A DNA stretch of 64,000 nt from Paraliobacillus sp044383835 (GTDB lineage Bacteria > Bacillota > Bacilli > Bacillales > Amphibacillaceae): positions 52,010 through 116,009 of the forward strand of contig NZ_JBISEP010000008.1 of assembly GCF_044383835.1 (NCBI RefSeq), written 5' to 3'. Position 1 is the first letter of the stretch, and every line of letters starts with the position of its first letter. The position numbers were made by a program, and so were the translations under genes. Shown here one piece after another: positions 8,222-16,509 of the stretch. Under the pieces are notes generated by a model. The model ran no database searches and was not told the DNA's origin. It saw only the letters and a list, made by a program, of their open reading frames with translations.

Positions 8222-10468
8222 ATGGAACAATTGTCGTTTACCGACCTTGATGAAATTCAAAGTGATAATAAACTTTCAAGTTTTTCCTTACAAAATCCAT
8301 CAATTCTTGAAGACTTTCCTTTTGATGAGATATATGAAGTTTCTCGTAAGGAGGCAAGTAGGAAAAAACCTATATTTTTTATTCATAAATACTTCGCTAG
8401 AAGAACAACTTGTAATTTTAGATTGGCACTTCTAAGTCTTCTATTTGAAGGAGAAACTGATATTTGGAGTAAGTTCTATGATTCAAATCAGCTTTCTAAA
8501 GAAGATAGCCTTACAATTTTAGACCCTTTTATGGGTGGGGGAACAACTATTTTTGAATCTCTTAGGATTGGTGCTAATGTGATTGGTAATGATTTACAAC
8601 CTCTTTCTAGGTTAGTAACAGAAGCTGAGGTGCGTCCTTTAGATGAAAAAAGGCTGAAAAGGCAACTTGACATATTGGATAAAAGAGTAGGGAAAAAAAT
8701 AAAATCCTACTTTAAAACAGACTGTCCACAATGTGATAAAGAAGCGGATGTTATGTATAACTTCCACGTAAAACAGGCTCTATCACCCACTTCAGGCAGA
8801 ATTCATGACCTTTATTCAAGTTTTATAATTGTATCTAAAAAGGGAACTTATACTTTGTGTTGTCCTAAATGTAACTCGCTCTTTAAGAATGATTTTCAAA
8901 ATGGACAGGCAGATTGCCCTAACTGTAATTATAAAATTGATTCTCCTAATGACGGTTTTGTAAAAAGAGGAGAATATACATGTCCTGAGACTGGGGAAAG
9001 CTTTATGTTAAGAGATTTAGACAGCTCAACTGGTTATCCAAAGAAAACCAAACTTATTGCACAAGAATATTATTGCACTCACTGTAAAAGCCATGACTAT
9101 AAAGAAGTTACCGAAAAGGACTTAAGTATACATGAATCTGCATTGAGGGATTTCCAAGAACTAGAGAAGGATTTAATTCTTCCTGAACAGGAAATACCTG
9201 CTGGTTACAACACTAACCAAATGATAAATCATGGTTATGGGAAATTTAGGGATTTATTTACTGATAAGCAATTATTATGTTTGGGGTTACTTTTAAAAGA
9301 GATTGACTCTCTGGAAGATGAGGAATCAAAGTTTTGGCTTATGGTAGCTTTCTCAGCTCAACTAGAGATGAATAATACATTTTGTAGATATCAACATAAT
9401 GCCTCTAAGATATCTAACATATTTTTCAATCATGCATATGTTCCAATTAGTATGCCTGTTGAAAATAATATTTGGGGAACTAAATTAGGCACTGGAACTT
9501 TCATAAAAGGAGTAAATAAAATAATAAAAGGTAAAGCTTTTAATAACAACATATATGATATTTCCGTTTCTAATGGGAAATCTGGAAAGATTTTTTCAAA
9601 AGATAAGGTCAATGCAATTCCAGTAACTAATTATAAAAAGCTTGATAAAGGAAATCCATTAATTACAAATGTAGATTCCAGAAATCTAGAGCATATTCCT
9701 TCTAATTCCGTTGATGTTATTCTTACAGACCCTCCATATGGTAGTAATGTAATGTACTCTGAATTAATAGACTTTTTTCATGTGTGGATTAGTTCTACAG
9801 ACTTTGGAAAGGATAATGGATTTATTACTCCTACTTCACCAAAAACAGAGGAAGTCATAGTTAATAATGTTCAAAAGAAAACTTATGACGACTATGCGGA
9901 CGGATTAACGGAAATCTTCCAAGAAGGCAATAGAACACTTAAGGATGAGGGATACTTAATGTTTACCTTCCATGACAACAGTCTTAATGGATGGATTTCA
10001 GTAATTAAGTCCCTAATCCAATCAAATTTTGAATTGGTAGCAGCCTATCCAATCCACTCTGAGACAAGAACTGGGGCTCATACATCAGCAAAAAATTCTA
10101 TTGCATTTGATATCTTTTTAGTTTGTAGAAAAAAACATAATATTCCTGAAAGTGACTTCTCATTTTCTACAATTGAAGCTAATGCTTTAAAAATTACTAA
10201 CAACTTTGTTGAAAGGCTTAATAATATTAATGCAGAAATAACTATAAGGGATATTGAAAATATTTTCATATCACAATTCTTCGTAAGTTGTTTCTCATAT
10301 CATTTTTCTAGTTGGGATACATTGGACAATATTATTATTCAAATAAAATCTATACTGAAACAACTTGATGAAGTTTTTAATGACTATAATATTGTAGAAA
10401 AAAGAACTGGCTGGTGGTCTAACACTCAAGGAAAGGTATTTTTACAATCACTTTTAAATGCGAAATAA
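8222..10468 (+). CDS. Type II DNA methyltransferase (ScaI-type system)
   Basis: 748 residues. Transfers methyl groups from S-adenosylmethionine to a base in the recognition site and protects host DNA from the nuclease downstream. Residues 101-109 are the SAM-binding motif DPFMGGGTT and 503-508 the catalytic motif DPPYGS, followed by a C-terminal catalytic half. Between them (about 160-300) are several CxxC zinc-binding pairs (CPQC, CCPKC, CPNC, CTHC). The DPPY form is used by N4-cytosine and N6-adenine enzymes. Because the partner is ScaI-like (AGTACT), N4-cytosine is favoured by inference. The start follows AAGGAGG by 7 bases. It lies in tandem with the nuclease gene, 108 bases apart, inside the rlmH island. 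Confidence 0.88.
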   Translation: MEQLSFTDLDEIQSDNKLSSFSLQNPSILEDFPFDEIYEVSRKEASRKKPIFFIHKYFARRTTCNFRLALLSLLFEGETDIWSKFYDSNQLSKEDSLTILDPFMGGGTTIFESLRIGANVIGNDLQPLSRLVTEAEVRPLDEKRLKRQLDILDKRVGKKIKSYFKTDCPQCDKEADVMYNFHVKQALSPTSGRIHDLYSSFIIVSKKGTYTLCCPKCNSLFKNDFQNGQADCPNCNYKIDSPNDGFVKRGEYTCPETGESFMLRDLDSSTGYPKKTKLIAQEYYCTHCKSHDYKEVTEKDLSIHESALRDFQELEKDLILPEQEIPAGYNTNQMINHGYGKFRDLFTDKQLLCLGLLLKEIDSLEDEESKFWLMVAFSAQLEMNNTFCRYQHNASKISNIFFNHAYVPISMPVENNIWGTKLGTGTFIKGVNKIIKGKAFNNNIYDISVSNGKSGKIFSKDKVNAIPVTNYKKLDKGNPLITNVDSRNLEHIPSNSVDVILTDPPYGSNVMYSELIDFFHVWISSTDFGKDNGFITPTSPKTEEVIVNNVQKKTYDDYADGLTEIFQEGNRTLKDEGYLMFTFHDNSLNGWISVIKSLIQSNFELVAAYPIHSETRTGAHTSAKNSIAFDIFLVCRKKHNIPESDFSFSTIEANALKITNNFVERLNNINAEITIRDIENIFISQFFVSCFSYHFSSWDTLDNIIIQIKSILKQLDEVFNDYNIVEKRTGWWSNTQGKVFLQSLLNAK

Positions 10469-10576
10469 TTTTTAAAATCACTCTATAAATGGGTGGTTTT
10501 TTTTTTGAACTTTAAACAACATAGTTATTTCCATGTTACAATTGACTATAAAACAATGGAAAGGAACTATTTTATT

Positions 10577-11179
10577 ATGAAGTCACCTTATGAAGAGCAA
10601 CCTATAGAAGCATGGGTTGATATAACTAAAGAAATTGTCAATGAGCATCCGCTAGATTTTGATGTAATTACTAGTGTTGTTTTAGAAGCCTGGGAGAGAA
10701 TCCTAGATACTAAAATCGGAGGGGAACTGGAAATTGGAAAAGATGTATTTCCAAGTCCTCAGATTATGGGGAATTACCTTCATGAGTTAATACCTGCTTT
10801 GCTTAGTAGAAAGTATCCTGAAAAGTGGAGAAAAGAAATAATTAAAGAGGATAAGGATGTAGTATATATTCCAGACACTGACTATTCTGTTGAAATTAAA
10901 ACGTCCTCTAATGCGTATAATGTTTTTGGAAATAGAAGTTATGGACAAGAAAACAGTAAAAATAACTCTGGAAAGTCTAAATCAGGTTACTATATCACCG
11001 TTAATTTTGAAAAGTTTAATAATAGTAAGCCCGATTACAAACCAAAAATTAAAAAAATACGATTCGGTTGGATTGACCATACCGATTGGAAAGCTCAAAA
11101 ATCAGCAACTGGTCAAGCAGCTCCTTTATCAAAAGAAGCTCGGGAGAATAAGCTAATCCTTTTGTATGAAAGTAAGTAA
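10577..11179 (+). CDS. ScaI-family type II restriction endonuclease
   Basis: About 200 residues. Recognised by the order of conserved blocks of the ScaI family: PYEEQPIEAWVDITKE, FPSPQIMGNYLHELIPALL, the catalytic PD-(D/E)xK type stretch DTDYSVEIKTSS (Glu106, Lys108), GNRSYGQ, KSGYYITVNFEKF, IRFGWIDHTDW and ATGQAAPLS. The ATG at 10577 is preferred because AAGGA lies 11 bases before it and family members start near this point. GTG 10493 and ATG 10556 in the same frame would add up to 28 residues. If specificity is conserved it cuts AGTACT. It is the last gene before the right end of the island and ends in a hairpin. Confidence 0.88.
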   Translation: MKSPYEEQPIEAWVDITKEIVNEHPLDFDVITSVVLEAWERILDTKIGGELEIGKDVFPSPQIMGNYLHELIPALLSRKYPEKWRKEIIKEDKDVVYIPDTDYSVEIKTSSNAYNVFGNRSYGQENSKNNSGKSKSGYYITVNFEKFNNSKPDYKPKIKKIRFGWIDHTDWKAQKSATGQAAPLSKEARENKLILLYESK

Positions 11180-11185
11180 AAAACA

Positions 11186-11206
11186 AAGGCACTTAAAAAG
11201 TGCCTT
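11186..11206 (+). terminator. Hairpin after the restriction gene
   Basis: AAGGCACTT and AAGTGCCTT form a 9-base stem with a 3-base loop, seven bases after the stop codon of the nuclease gene. It is followed by an AT-rich stretch and the inner inverted repeat. It would keep transcription of the island from running into the antisense strand of rlmH. Confidence 0.75.
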
Positions 11207-11213
11207 ATCTTAA

Positions 11214-11229
11214 TAAAAAATCTCATTTA
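11214..11229. repeat. Inner inverted repeat, right end of the island
   Basis: TAAAAAATCTCATTTA, mirror of 3261-3276 with one mismatch. Its last three bases are the stop codon of rlmH read on the minus strand, so the element supplies or restores the end of the host gene. Confidence 0.65.
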
Positions 11230-11706
11230 CTTATGGTACGGTTCACCCCGATTAATCCGAAAACTTCGATACACCTGTTCCACCAACACCAATCGCATTA
11301 ACTGATGTGGCAAGGTCATCTTAGAAAAAGATAAGGCAAAGTCGCTGCGTTTCCGTACCGCTTCACTCAGTCCAAGTGATCCACCAATCACAAATGTCAC
11401 CTTGCTTTTTCCGTGTGTAGCTAATTGGTCTAGATGCTGTGCCAATCCTTCTGATGTTAGTTGTTTACCTTGAATCTCTAAGGTTACGACATGGCTATCG
11501 GCATTGATTTTGGCAAGGATTCGTTCTCCTTCTTTATCCTTTACTTCTGTCATTTGTGCTTCACTTAAATTTTCTGGTGCTTTTTCATCTGCTACTTCGA
11601 CTAATTGAACCGTTGCATAACTTCGAAGTCGTTTGACATATTCCTCAATGCCTTGTTTTAAGTATTTTTCTTTCAATTTCCCGACACTTAATATTGTAAT
11701 GTTCAT
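11227..11706 (-). CDS. rlmH: 23S rRNA (pseudouridine-1915 N3) methyltransferase
   Basis: 159 residues, full length. SPOUT-type methyltransferase that modifies pseudouridine 1915 in helix 69 of 23S rRNA on the assembled ribosome, using S-adenosylmethionine. It shows the typical start MNITILSVGKLKEKYLKQGI, the knot region FVIGGSLGLSEAVRKRSDF with the cofactor-binding glycines, LSFSKMTLPHQLMRLVLVEQVYR, and the invariant end NRGEPYHK. The island inserts right at these last codons but leaves the protein intact. In B. subtilis it lies close to htrA and walJ. Here about 7 kb of other genes separates them. Confidence 0.96.
   Translation of the reverse strand: MNITILSVGKLKEKYLKQGIEEYVKRLRSYATVQLVEVADEKAPENLSEAQMTEVKDKEGERILAKINADSHVVTLEIQGKQLTSEGLAQHLDQLATHGKSKVTFVIGGSLGLSEAVRKRSDFALSFSKMTLPHQLMRLVLVEQVYRSFRINRGEPYHK
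11231..11247. repeat. Right attachment site inside rlmH
   Basis: TTATGGTACGGTTCACC, identical to 3234-3250. It corresponds to the codons for GEPYHK at the end of rlmH. In staphylococci the SCC target is the equivalent GAAGCxTATCATAAxTGA end of orfX. Confidence 0.85.
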
Positions 11707-11795
11707 TGGCTTGTCCTCCGATGATTGCTTCGAAATTCCTCTTTAATTATTACTTTTCCCTTTGTAATCGATAGGTAAGAAACATCACTCTATCG

Positions 11796-12362
11796 TTACG
11801 ACCACTTATCAATAGCTTTTGGCTGATAATTCTTCAATCGTTCGATCAATGCCTCAGAGTCAGCCTCTACCACAACCAGCTCTTTATAACCTTCTTTCAC
11901 AAAGCCTTGTTCAGTCATATGATCAAACAATGTCATGATCGGTTGGTAATATTGATTAATGTTAAGCAGAGCGCAAGGCTTCTGATGATAACCAATTTGC
12001 GCCCAGGTGAATACTTCAAACCATTCATCTAACGTGCCTGTTCCTCCGGGTAATGCAATAAAACCATCTACAAAGTCAGCCATCATTGCTTTTCGTTCAT
12101 GCATGGTTTTAACGATATGTAATTCTGTCAGCTTTTCATGGGCAATTTCCACGCTTTGCAGCTTTTCCGGGAGCACCCCAATCACTTTTCCTCCCTTTTC
12201 TAACACACCATCTGCTACAGCACCCATTAGACCAACATTGGCACCTCCATATACGAGCTCAATGTTTGCATCGGCTAGACAGTTGCCTAATTTGCGCGCT
12301 TCCTTCATATAGATCGGATCGTTACCTTCACTAGACCCACAATAAACTGCTAAACGTTTCAT
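11796..12362 (-). CDS. LOG-family protein (TIGR00730), Rossmann fold
   Basis: About 188 residues from the ATG at 12362, chosen for GAGGGG seven bases upstream. Contains MKRLAVYCGSSEG, LVYGGANVGLMGAVAD and the signature PGGTGTLDEWFEVFTW. LOG proteins hydrolyse nucleoside 5'-monophosphates modified at the base (cytokinin ribosides in plants and some bacteria) to base and ribose 5-phosphate. In Bacillaceae the physiological substrate is not established. B. subtilis YvdD is the nearest well-known relative. It stands alone, convergent to none, downstream of no obvious operon partner, with rlmH following 90 bases later on the same strand. Confidence 0.9.
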   Translation of the reverse strand: MKRLAVYCGSSEGNDPIYMKEARKLGNCLADANIELVYGGANVGLMGAVADGVLEKGGKVIGVLPEKLQSVEIAHEKLTELHIVKTMHERKAMMADFVDGFIALPGGTGTLDEWFEVFTWAQIGYHQKPCALLNINQYYQPIMTLFDHMTEQGFVKEGYKELVVVEADSEALIERLKNYQPKAIDKWS

Positions 12363-12732
12363 CTCTTTCCCCTCACTTATTAATTTATTTATGATTAACA
12401 ATTATCTTTCTATATGCTAAACATTTTTTCATATTCACTCATACTTTAAAATGAATTAAAACATAATAACTTTAGGATAGCATACTTTTGCACACCCTAA
12501 TTATGGGCTTTTCTACTCTTACTACAATTGAATAACTTTCCTAAAAGTCCCTTTTTCCGTATGTTATACCTGTTTCTTCAACTAAATAAGTATTAAATTT
12601 TACAAAACACGAACATTATGTCTATTTTCCAAACATAAAGTTCGAAAATAGGTTGACGAACTTTGTCGAAAAATGATATAAATAATACTATTAGTCTAAA
12701 AAATATATTTTACATACAACGAGGTGACGCTA
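12363..12732 (+). promoter_or_regulatory. Divergent control region with promoter and inverted repeat
   Basis: Between the LOG gene (leftward) and the M20 hydrolase (rightward). TTGACG (12653-12658), an 18-base spacer and TATAAA (12677-12682) make a good sigma-A promoter for the hydrolase operon. AAAGTTCG (12637-12644) and CGAACTTT (12657-12664) are perfect arms that flank and overlap the -35 box, so a repressor or activator probably binds there. No regulator gene is adjacent. Confidence 0.6.
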
Positions 12733-14004
12733 ATGGATTCCACAAAGCAATATGATGCAATTAAGCAAATAGCTGACAAGATCTATGCCAACCCTGAATT
12801 AGGTTATAAAGAAACAAAAACGAAAGAAACGATTATCAATTATTTAAAACAAGTAAATCCTAACATTGAACTAACTGATTTCAGTACGACTGGGTTCCGA
12901 ACGACTTTAGGTAGCGAAGAGAAACCCCTACATATTGCGTTCATCGCAGAGCTTGATGCGGTATATGCACCGTCTCATTTCCGTGCAGATCCTGAGAATG
13001 GCGCAGCACATAACTGTGGGCACTACACACAAGTTGCCATTGCACTCGCATTATATCAACAGCTGTTTGAAAGTAAGGAATATGAGCATTTTGATTACAA
13101 TCTTTCCTTTATCTTTGTACCAGCAGAAGAATATTTAGATTTACCGTATAGAGAACAGCTTCGTGAAGCAGGAACAATTGAACATTACGGCGGTAAGCCT
13201 GAAGCAATGCGTTTAGGTGTATTCGATGATATTGACTTGGCGATTTGTGTCCATGCGATTGGTGGAGAATTCGACAAACGAACGATTGAGATCAATTGTG
13301 ATTTGGCTGGATTTTTATATAAAAAATATCACTTTAAAGGCAAAGCAACACATGCCGGATTTGATCCTTTTTCTTCAGTGAATGCGTACAATATTTCTAC
13401 TTTGTTTAATACAGCAGTAGGACTTTCTCGTCAACAGCTTGATGAAAAAGAGCAAGTACGGATTAATCCGATTGTGATGGATTCAGATATGTCTACGAAT
13501 GTGATTCCGAATCATATTACCGTTGGGACGGATCTTCGTACACAGTCTGTTAATTATATGAAAGAAGTAGCAAAACGTTTGGATGCCGCTGCGACTGGTT
13601 CTGCTCATGCATTAATGGGTGAGGTTGACATCAATACACAAATGGGATACTTACCTTTTAAACAGGATCATTATTTATCTACATTCGTGGCAGCTGCTTT
13701 TGATAAAAACAACACGATTGATGAGATGATGAACAACAATGCTATCAGTGCAGCTGGAGATATCGGGGATTTATCTTATATGATTCCGTGTATCCAAATT
13801 GGTTATAGCGGTTTTACTGGCACGATTCATGGTGATGATTTTATTGATGTAGATCCAACTTTTATTTACAACCAATTTCCTGCATTTTTAGCAGAAGTTT
13901 TTAACGAAATGAATGGAGAGATCGACAAAGAAAAATTATACCGTAGAACCTATCAAGATTACGTAGATCTAATTACTTCTATTACAGACCAACATGAGAA
14001 TTAG
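12733..14004 (+). CDS. M20 family amidohydrolase / metallopeptidase
   Basis: 423 residues from ATG 12733 (GAGGTG six bases before; the in-frame GTG 12724 overlaps that site). Two-metal hydrolase of amide bonds, by family: HIAFIAELDAVY, AAHNCGHYTQVAIALALY (His and the GH pair bind metal), FIFVPAEEYLDL (catalytic Glu pair), ATHAGFDPFSSVNAYN in the dimerisation lid and IHGDDFIDVD near the end. The closest groups are N-acyl-amino-acid or aminobenzoyl-glutamate type hydrolases, and the exact substrate cannot be read. Two membrane protein genes follow within 13 bases, which suggests import of an amidated compound and its cleavage in the cytoplasm. Confidence 0.85.
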   Translation: MDSTKQYDAIKQIADKIYANPELGYKETKTKETIINYLKQVNPNIELTDFSTTGFRTTLGSEEKPLHIAFIAELDAVYAPSHFRADPENGAAHNCGHYTQVAIALALYQQLFESKEYEHFDYNLSFIFVPAEEYLDLPYREQLREAGTIEHYGGKPEAMRLGVFDDIDLAICVHAIGGEFDKRTIEINCDLAGFLYKKYHFKGKATHAGFDPFSSVNAYNISTLFNTAVGLSRQQLDEKEQVRINPIVMDSDMSTNVIPNHITVGTDLRTQSVNYMKEVAKRLDAAATGSAHALMGEVDINTQMGYLPFKQDHYLSTFVAAAFDKNNTIDEMMNNNAISAAGDIGDLSYMIPCIQIGYSGFTGTIHGDDFIDVDPTFIYNQFPAFLAEVFNEMNGEIDKEKLYRRTYQDYVDLITSITDQHEN

Positions 14005-14016
14005 GAGGTTAAGAAA

Positions 14017-14805
14017 ATGAAGAAAAATTTTATTTTATTATTAGTCTTTGCAGTATTTGTCATTTCGGTTGCTGAGTGGATTGGGTTTCAAACAATTTCT
14101 ATCGGTTCAGTTTCCATCACTTTGCTACCACTAGTTTTTGCCATTTTAATTACGATGTTTTTAGCTATGAAGGTGTTTCGCGTTGGATTAATGAAAAAAA
14201 TCTACAGCAAAGAGAATGTTAGCTTTGCTAGTAAATATCTTATTTTCATCATGCTTCCACTTATGGCGAGATACGGTGCTGATGTTGCACCTCAGATTAA
14301 AGAAATTTTACAAGTGGGTTGGGTATTTATCATTCAAGAACTTGGGAACTTAGGTACTGTCTTGATTGGTTTACCAATTGCGATTTGGATTGGGTTACGT
14401 CGTGAAGCGATTGGTGCGACACTTGGTATTGGGCGCGAAGGTGAATTGGCTTATATTTCTGAAAAATATACATTGGAGTCAAAAGAGGGGCGCGGTGTAT
14501 TGTCCTTATACATTATCGGAACATTATTTGGTGCGTTATTTTTCAGTGTATTTGCACCAATTTTACTCGATATGGGGCTACGTCCAGAAGCACTAGCGAT
14601 GGCAGCTGGTGTCGGATCAAGTAGTATGATGACTGGAGCTGCTTCTACATTAGTTGCTCGATTACCTGAAATGGAAAGTACGATTTTATCCTATGCAGCT
14701 GCTAGTCAACTATTAACGAGCTTTTTGGGCACCTTCACGATGATCTTCTTAGCGGTGCCGTTACAACAATTCATGTACAAACTTTTGGTAAGAGGTGATC
14801 GATAA
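14017..14805 (+). CDS. Polytopic membrane protein, DUF3100 type (putative transporter, part 1)
   Basis: 262 residues with about seven hydrophobic helices. GGAGG lies before the ATG, 12 bases after the hydrolase stop. Contains RREAIGATLGIGREGELAYI and a glycine/serine-rich segment AAGVGSSSMMTGAASTLVARL in a late helix, which could line a transport path. DUF3100 proteins commonly sit next to M20 hydrolases in Firmicutes. I infer transport of the hydrolase substrate or product. Its stop overlaps the start of the next gene by one base (TAATG), so the two are coupled. Confidence 0.72.
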   Translation: MKKNFILLLVFAVFVISVAEWIGFQTISIGSVSITLLPLVFAILITMFLAMKVFRVGLMKKIYSKENVSFASKYLIFIMLPLMARYGADVAPQIKEILQVGWVFIIQELGNLGTVLIGLPIAIWIGLRREAIGATLGIGREGELAYISEKYTLESKEGRGVLSLYIIGTLFGALFFSVFAPILLDMGLRPEALAMAAGVGSSSMMTGAASTLVARLPEMESTILSYAAASQLLTSFLGTFTMIFLAVPLQQFMYKLLVRGDR

Positions 14806-15290
14806 TGGAGAAAGGCTTAAACCAATACGTTAAATATGCACTTGTACTTCTACTTAGTGTCGGATTAATTCTATTTACACAAGAACTTAAAGTATTAAAA
14901 TATCCAGATAGCACACCAATTACTGGTATGACTATTGCTGGTCTTGCTAGCCTATGGTTATTCTCAATGATTGGTATCGGTATTTCTGGTTTATTAAGTA
15001 AATCAAAGATTAGCTTTATTCGAAATTTCCCTATTCTTGGTTGGGTATCGATTACATCATTGATTATGTGTTTGCTGTTTGACTTTTTTGTTACAGCGAT
15101 TCAAGCAGTAGATTTCCTTTCGATTACAACGCCAATCTTAACGTTTGCTGGTATTTCTGTTGCAGACCGGTTAGTTGATTTACGAAAAACCTCTTGGAAA
15201 GTTGCGATTGTTGCCGTATTCGTCTTTGTCGGTACGTATGCCGGCAGTGCGTTATTAGCACAATTTGGACTAACGCTTGCAGGAAAATAA
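14805..15290 (+). CDS. Membrane protein, second half of the DUF3100-type system
   Basis: 161 residues, four or five membrane helices, begins MEKGLNQYVKYALVLLLSVG. The start overlaps the stop of the preceding gene, so the pair probably makes a two-part complex. Contains ISFIRNFPILGWVSITS and ISVADRLVDLRKTSW between helices. No catalytic motif. Last gene of the three-gene operon. A 14-base-stem terminator follows at 15329. Confidence 0.68.
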   Translation: MEKGLNQYVKYALVLLLSVGLILFTQELKVLKYPDSTPITGMTIAGLASLWLFSMIGIGISGLLSKSKISFIRNFPILGWVSITSLIMCLLFDFFVTAIQAVDFLSITTPILTFAGISVADRLVDLRKTSWKVAIVAVFVFVGTYAGSALLAQFGLTLAGK

Positions 15291-15328
15291 TGCACCTGCG
15301 TCAAACAGTGGGGTAAGAAGAGTTAACT

Positions 15329-15369
15329 AAACCATTCCAAAAGATATGTCATGGTTTTTGGAATGGTTT
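15329..15369 (+). terminator. Terminator of the M20/DUF3100 operon
   Basis: AAACCATTCCAAAA and TTTTGGAATGGTTT form a perfect 14-base stem around a 13-base loop, starting 39 bases after the stop. Confidence 0.85.
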
Positions 15370-15381
15370 ATTGGAGGCTAA

Positions 15382-15580
15382 GTTACCGCTGAGGGCAATT
15401 ATAGCTGTTAGAGGGTAATTAAGATCGGTTTAGGTTACCGATTGAGGTGATTTTTCCTGTGAATGGGCACTTAAAAGCAGTTTACGTTACCCTTTAAGAT
15501 GATTTTCCCTACGTTCGGGCACTTAAAACTGCTTTAAGTTACCGTCCAGATCGGCAAGTAGACAAAACGGTAATTTAAAC
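15382..15580. repeat. 52-bp imperfect tandem repeat
   Basis: GTTACC recurs at 15382, 15434, 15486 and 15538, exactly 52 bases apart each time. The second and third units are most alike (both have GATTTT then CC, GGGCACTTAAAA and TTTA before the next GTTACC), and the first and last are more diverged. It is non-coding, between two terminators. Function unknown; it may be a family of intergenic repeats. Confidence 0.75.
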
Positions 15581-15854
15581 ACAATGAAATAATAATAAAG
15601 CGAATCAATTGCATTGTGATTACATTTTTTGATGCACTTGTTTTCTAAGGGATAAATGGTTACAGCATCCATACTTATAATGTTCACCGTTATCCTTGCA
15701 AAATGCTCTTTGCCTACATTACTTGATTATGCAGTAAATATAACAACTATAAATTAGAACGCACACAATATAGAGTCACTATGTTGTGTGCGTTTTTTCC
15801 GTATGTATAGCAAACAATATATGGTAACATAAGAATTAACAAAACAACGGAAAG
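15581..15854 (+). other. Intergenic stretch with a strong hairpin (15758-15794)
   Basis: Non-coding. AACGCACACAA (15758-15768) and TTGTGTGCGTT (15784-15794) form an 11-base stem followed by TTTT on the plus strand. No gene ends just before it, so it is either the end of an unseen short transcript or an attenuator in the leader of the GNAT gene that starts 60 bases later. Confidence 0.55.
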
Positions 15855-16307
15855 GTGATTATTATCGAACAAATAACGATAGGAGTATTGGAAACAGAAG
15901 AAGAACTTCGTGAAGCTTTTCCAATTATGAATGAACTTCGCAGGCATTTGGATGAGCACACCTATTTAGCGTTAGTACAGGAATCGCAAGTGAAAAACCA
16001 ATATAAACTGTTCGCACTTTATGATAAAGGAAAAGTTGCTGCCGTTATTGGTTTTCAGCCAATGATTACACTCTATTATGGTCGATTTGTTTGGGTTTGT
16101 GATTTAGTTACGACGGTGGACGAGCGCTCTAAAGGGTATGGTAATCAATTGTTACGTTATGTAGAGGATTGGGCCAAGGAACACAATTATCAAGCAATAG
16201 CCTTGTCATCTGGGTTACAACGAACCGATGCACATCGTTTTTATGAAAAGAAGATGGGATATGATTCAGTTAGCTACGTATTTAAAAAGAATTTAGACGA
16301 GAAGTAG
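15855..16307 (+). CDS. GNAT-family N-acetyltransferase
   Basis: 150 residues. Transfers an acetyl group from acetyl-CoA to an unknown amine. The core is VCDLVTTVDERSKGYGNQLLRYVEDWAKEH, in which RSKGYGNQL binds the pyrophosphate of CoA, followed by LSSGLQRTDAHRFYEKKMGY. The start is uncertain: GTG 15855 directly abuts GGAAAG, leaving no spacer. The same ribosome binding site would suit the next codons ATT (15861) or ATC (15864). Single gene, not in an operon with its neighbours. Confidence 0.85.
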   Translation: MIIIEQITIGVLETEEELREAFPIMNELRRHLDEHTYLALVQESQVKNQYKLFALYDKGKVAAVIGFQPMITLYYGRFVWVCDLVTTVDERSKGYGNQLLRYVEDWAKEHNYQAIALSSGLQRTDAHRFYEKKMGYDSVSYVFKKNLDEK

Positions 16308-16406
16308 ATCACTATTGATAAAAATGCAGTAAATCGCTGCATCTATGCCACTGTTGCTGTGTTAAATCATTGTTATGTACCTATGCATAATCATTACTAA
16401 CATGTC

Positions 16407-16472
16407 ATTTCCCGGGAAATAAACACGCAATATGTCGGGAAATTTCAAATCCTTTCTTAAAGGTAGTATACT
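16407..16472 (+). promoter_or_regulatory. Promoter with upstream CCCGGG palindrome
   Basis: TTCAAA (16444-16449), 17 bases, TATACT (16467-16472) is a sound promoter for the gene at 16510. Just upstream is the perfect palindrome ATTTCCCGGGAAAT (16407-16420), and half of it recurs as CGGGAAAT before the -35 box. This looks like a two-site operator. The protein that binds it is unknown. Confidence 0.6.
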
Positions 16473-16509
16473 AGATTGTAAATATAGTTATAAATAAAGG
16501 AGGACTAGA

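Larger units (their letters stand above)
3234..11247. mobile_element. SCC-like genomic island inserted at the 3' end of rlmH
   Basis: The last codons of rlmH (GEPYHK) are duplicated: the 17-mer TTATGGTACGGTTCACC occurs at 11231-11247 inside rlmH and again at 3234-3250, 7997 bases away. Just inside the two repeats is an inverted repeat, 15 of 16 matching (3261-3276 and 11214-11229). Between them lie a SIR2-domain gene, small genes, a large serine recombinase remnant, a truncated radC and a ScaI-type restriction-modification pair. Staphylococcal SCC elements use the same target, the end of orfX (= rlmH), through large serine recombinases and carry restriction or resistance genes. The match in target, recombinase class and cargo is seen directly. 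Common ancestry with SCC is inferred. The recombinase is broken, so the island is probably fixed. Confidence 0.82.

Noticed and set aside
10493..10576. 28-residue N-terminal extension of the ScaI-type nuclease
   Set aside because: GTG 10493 has no ribosome binding site and the extra residues do not match the family; kept only as an alternative.
3234..11247. Prophage
   Set aside because: No structural, terminase, portal or lysis genes; size and target fit an SCC-like island better.
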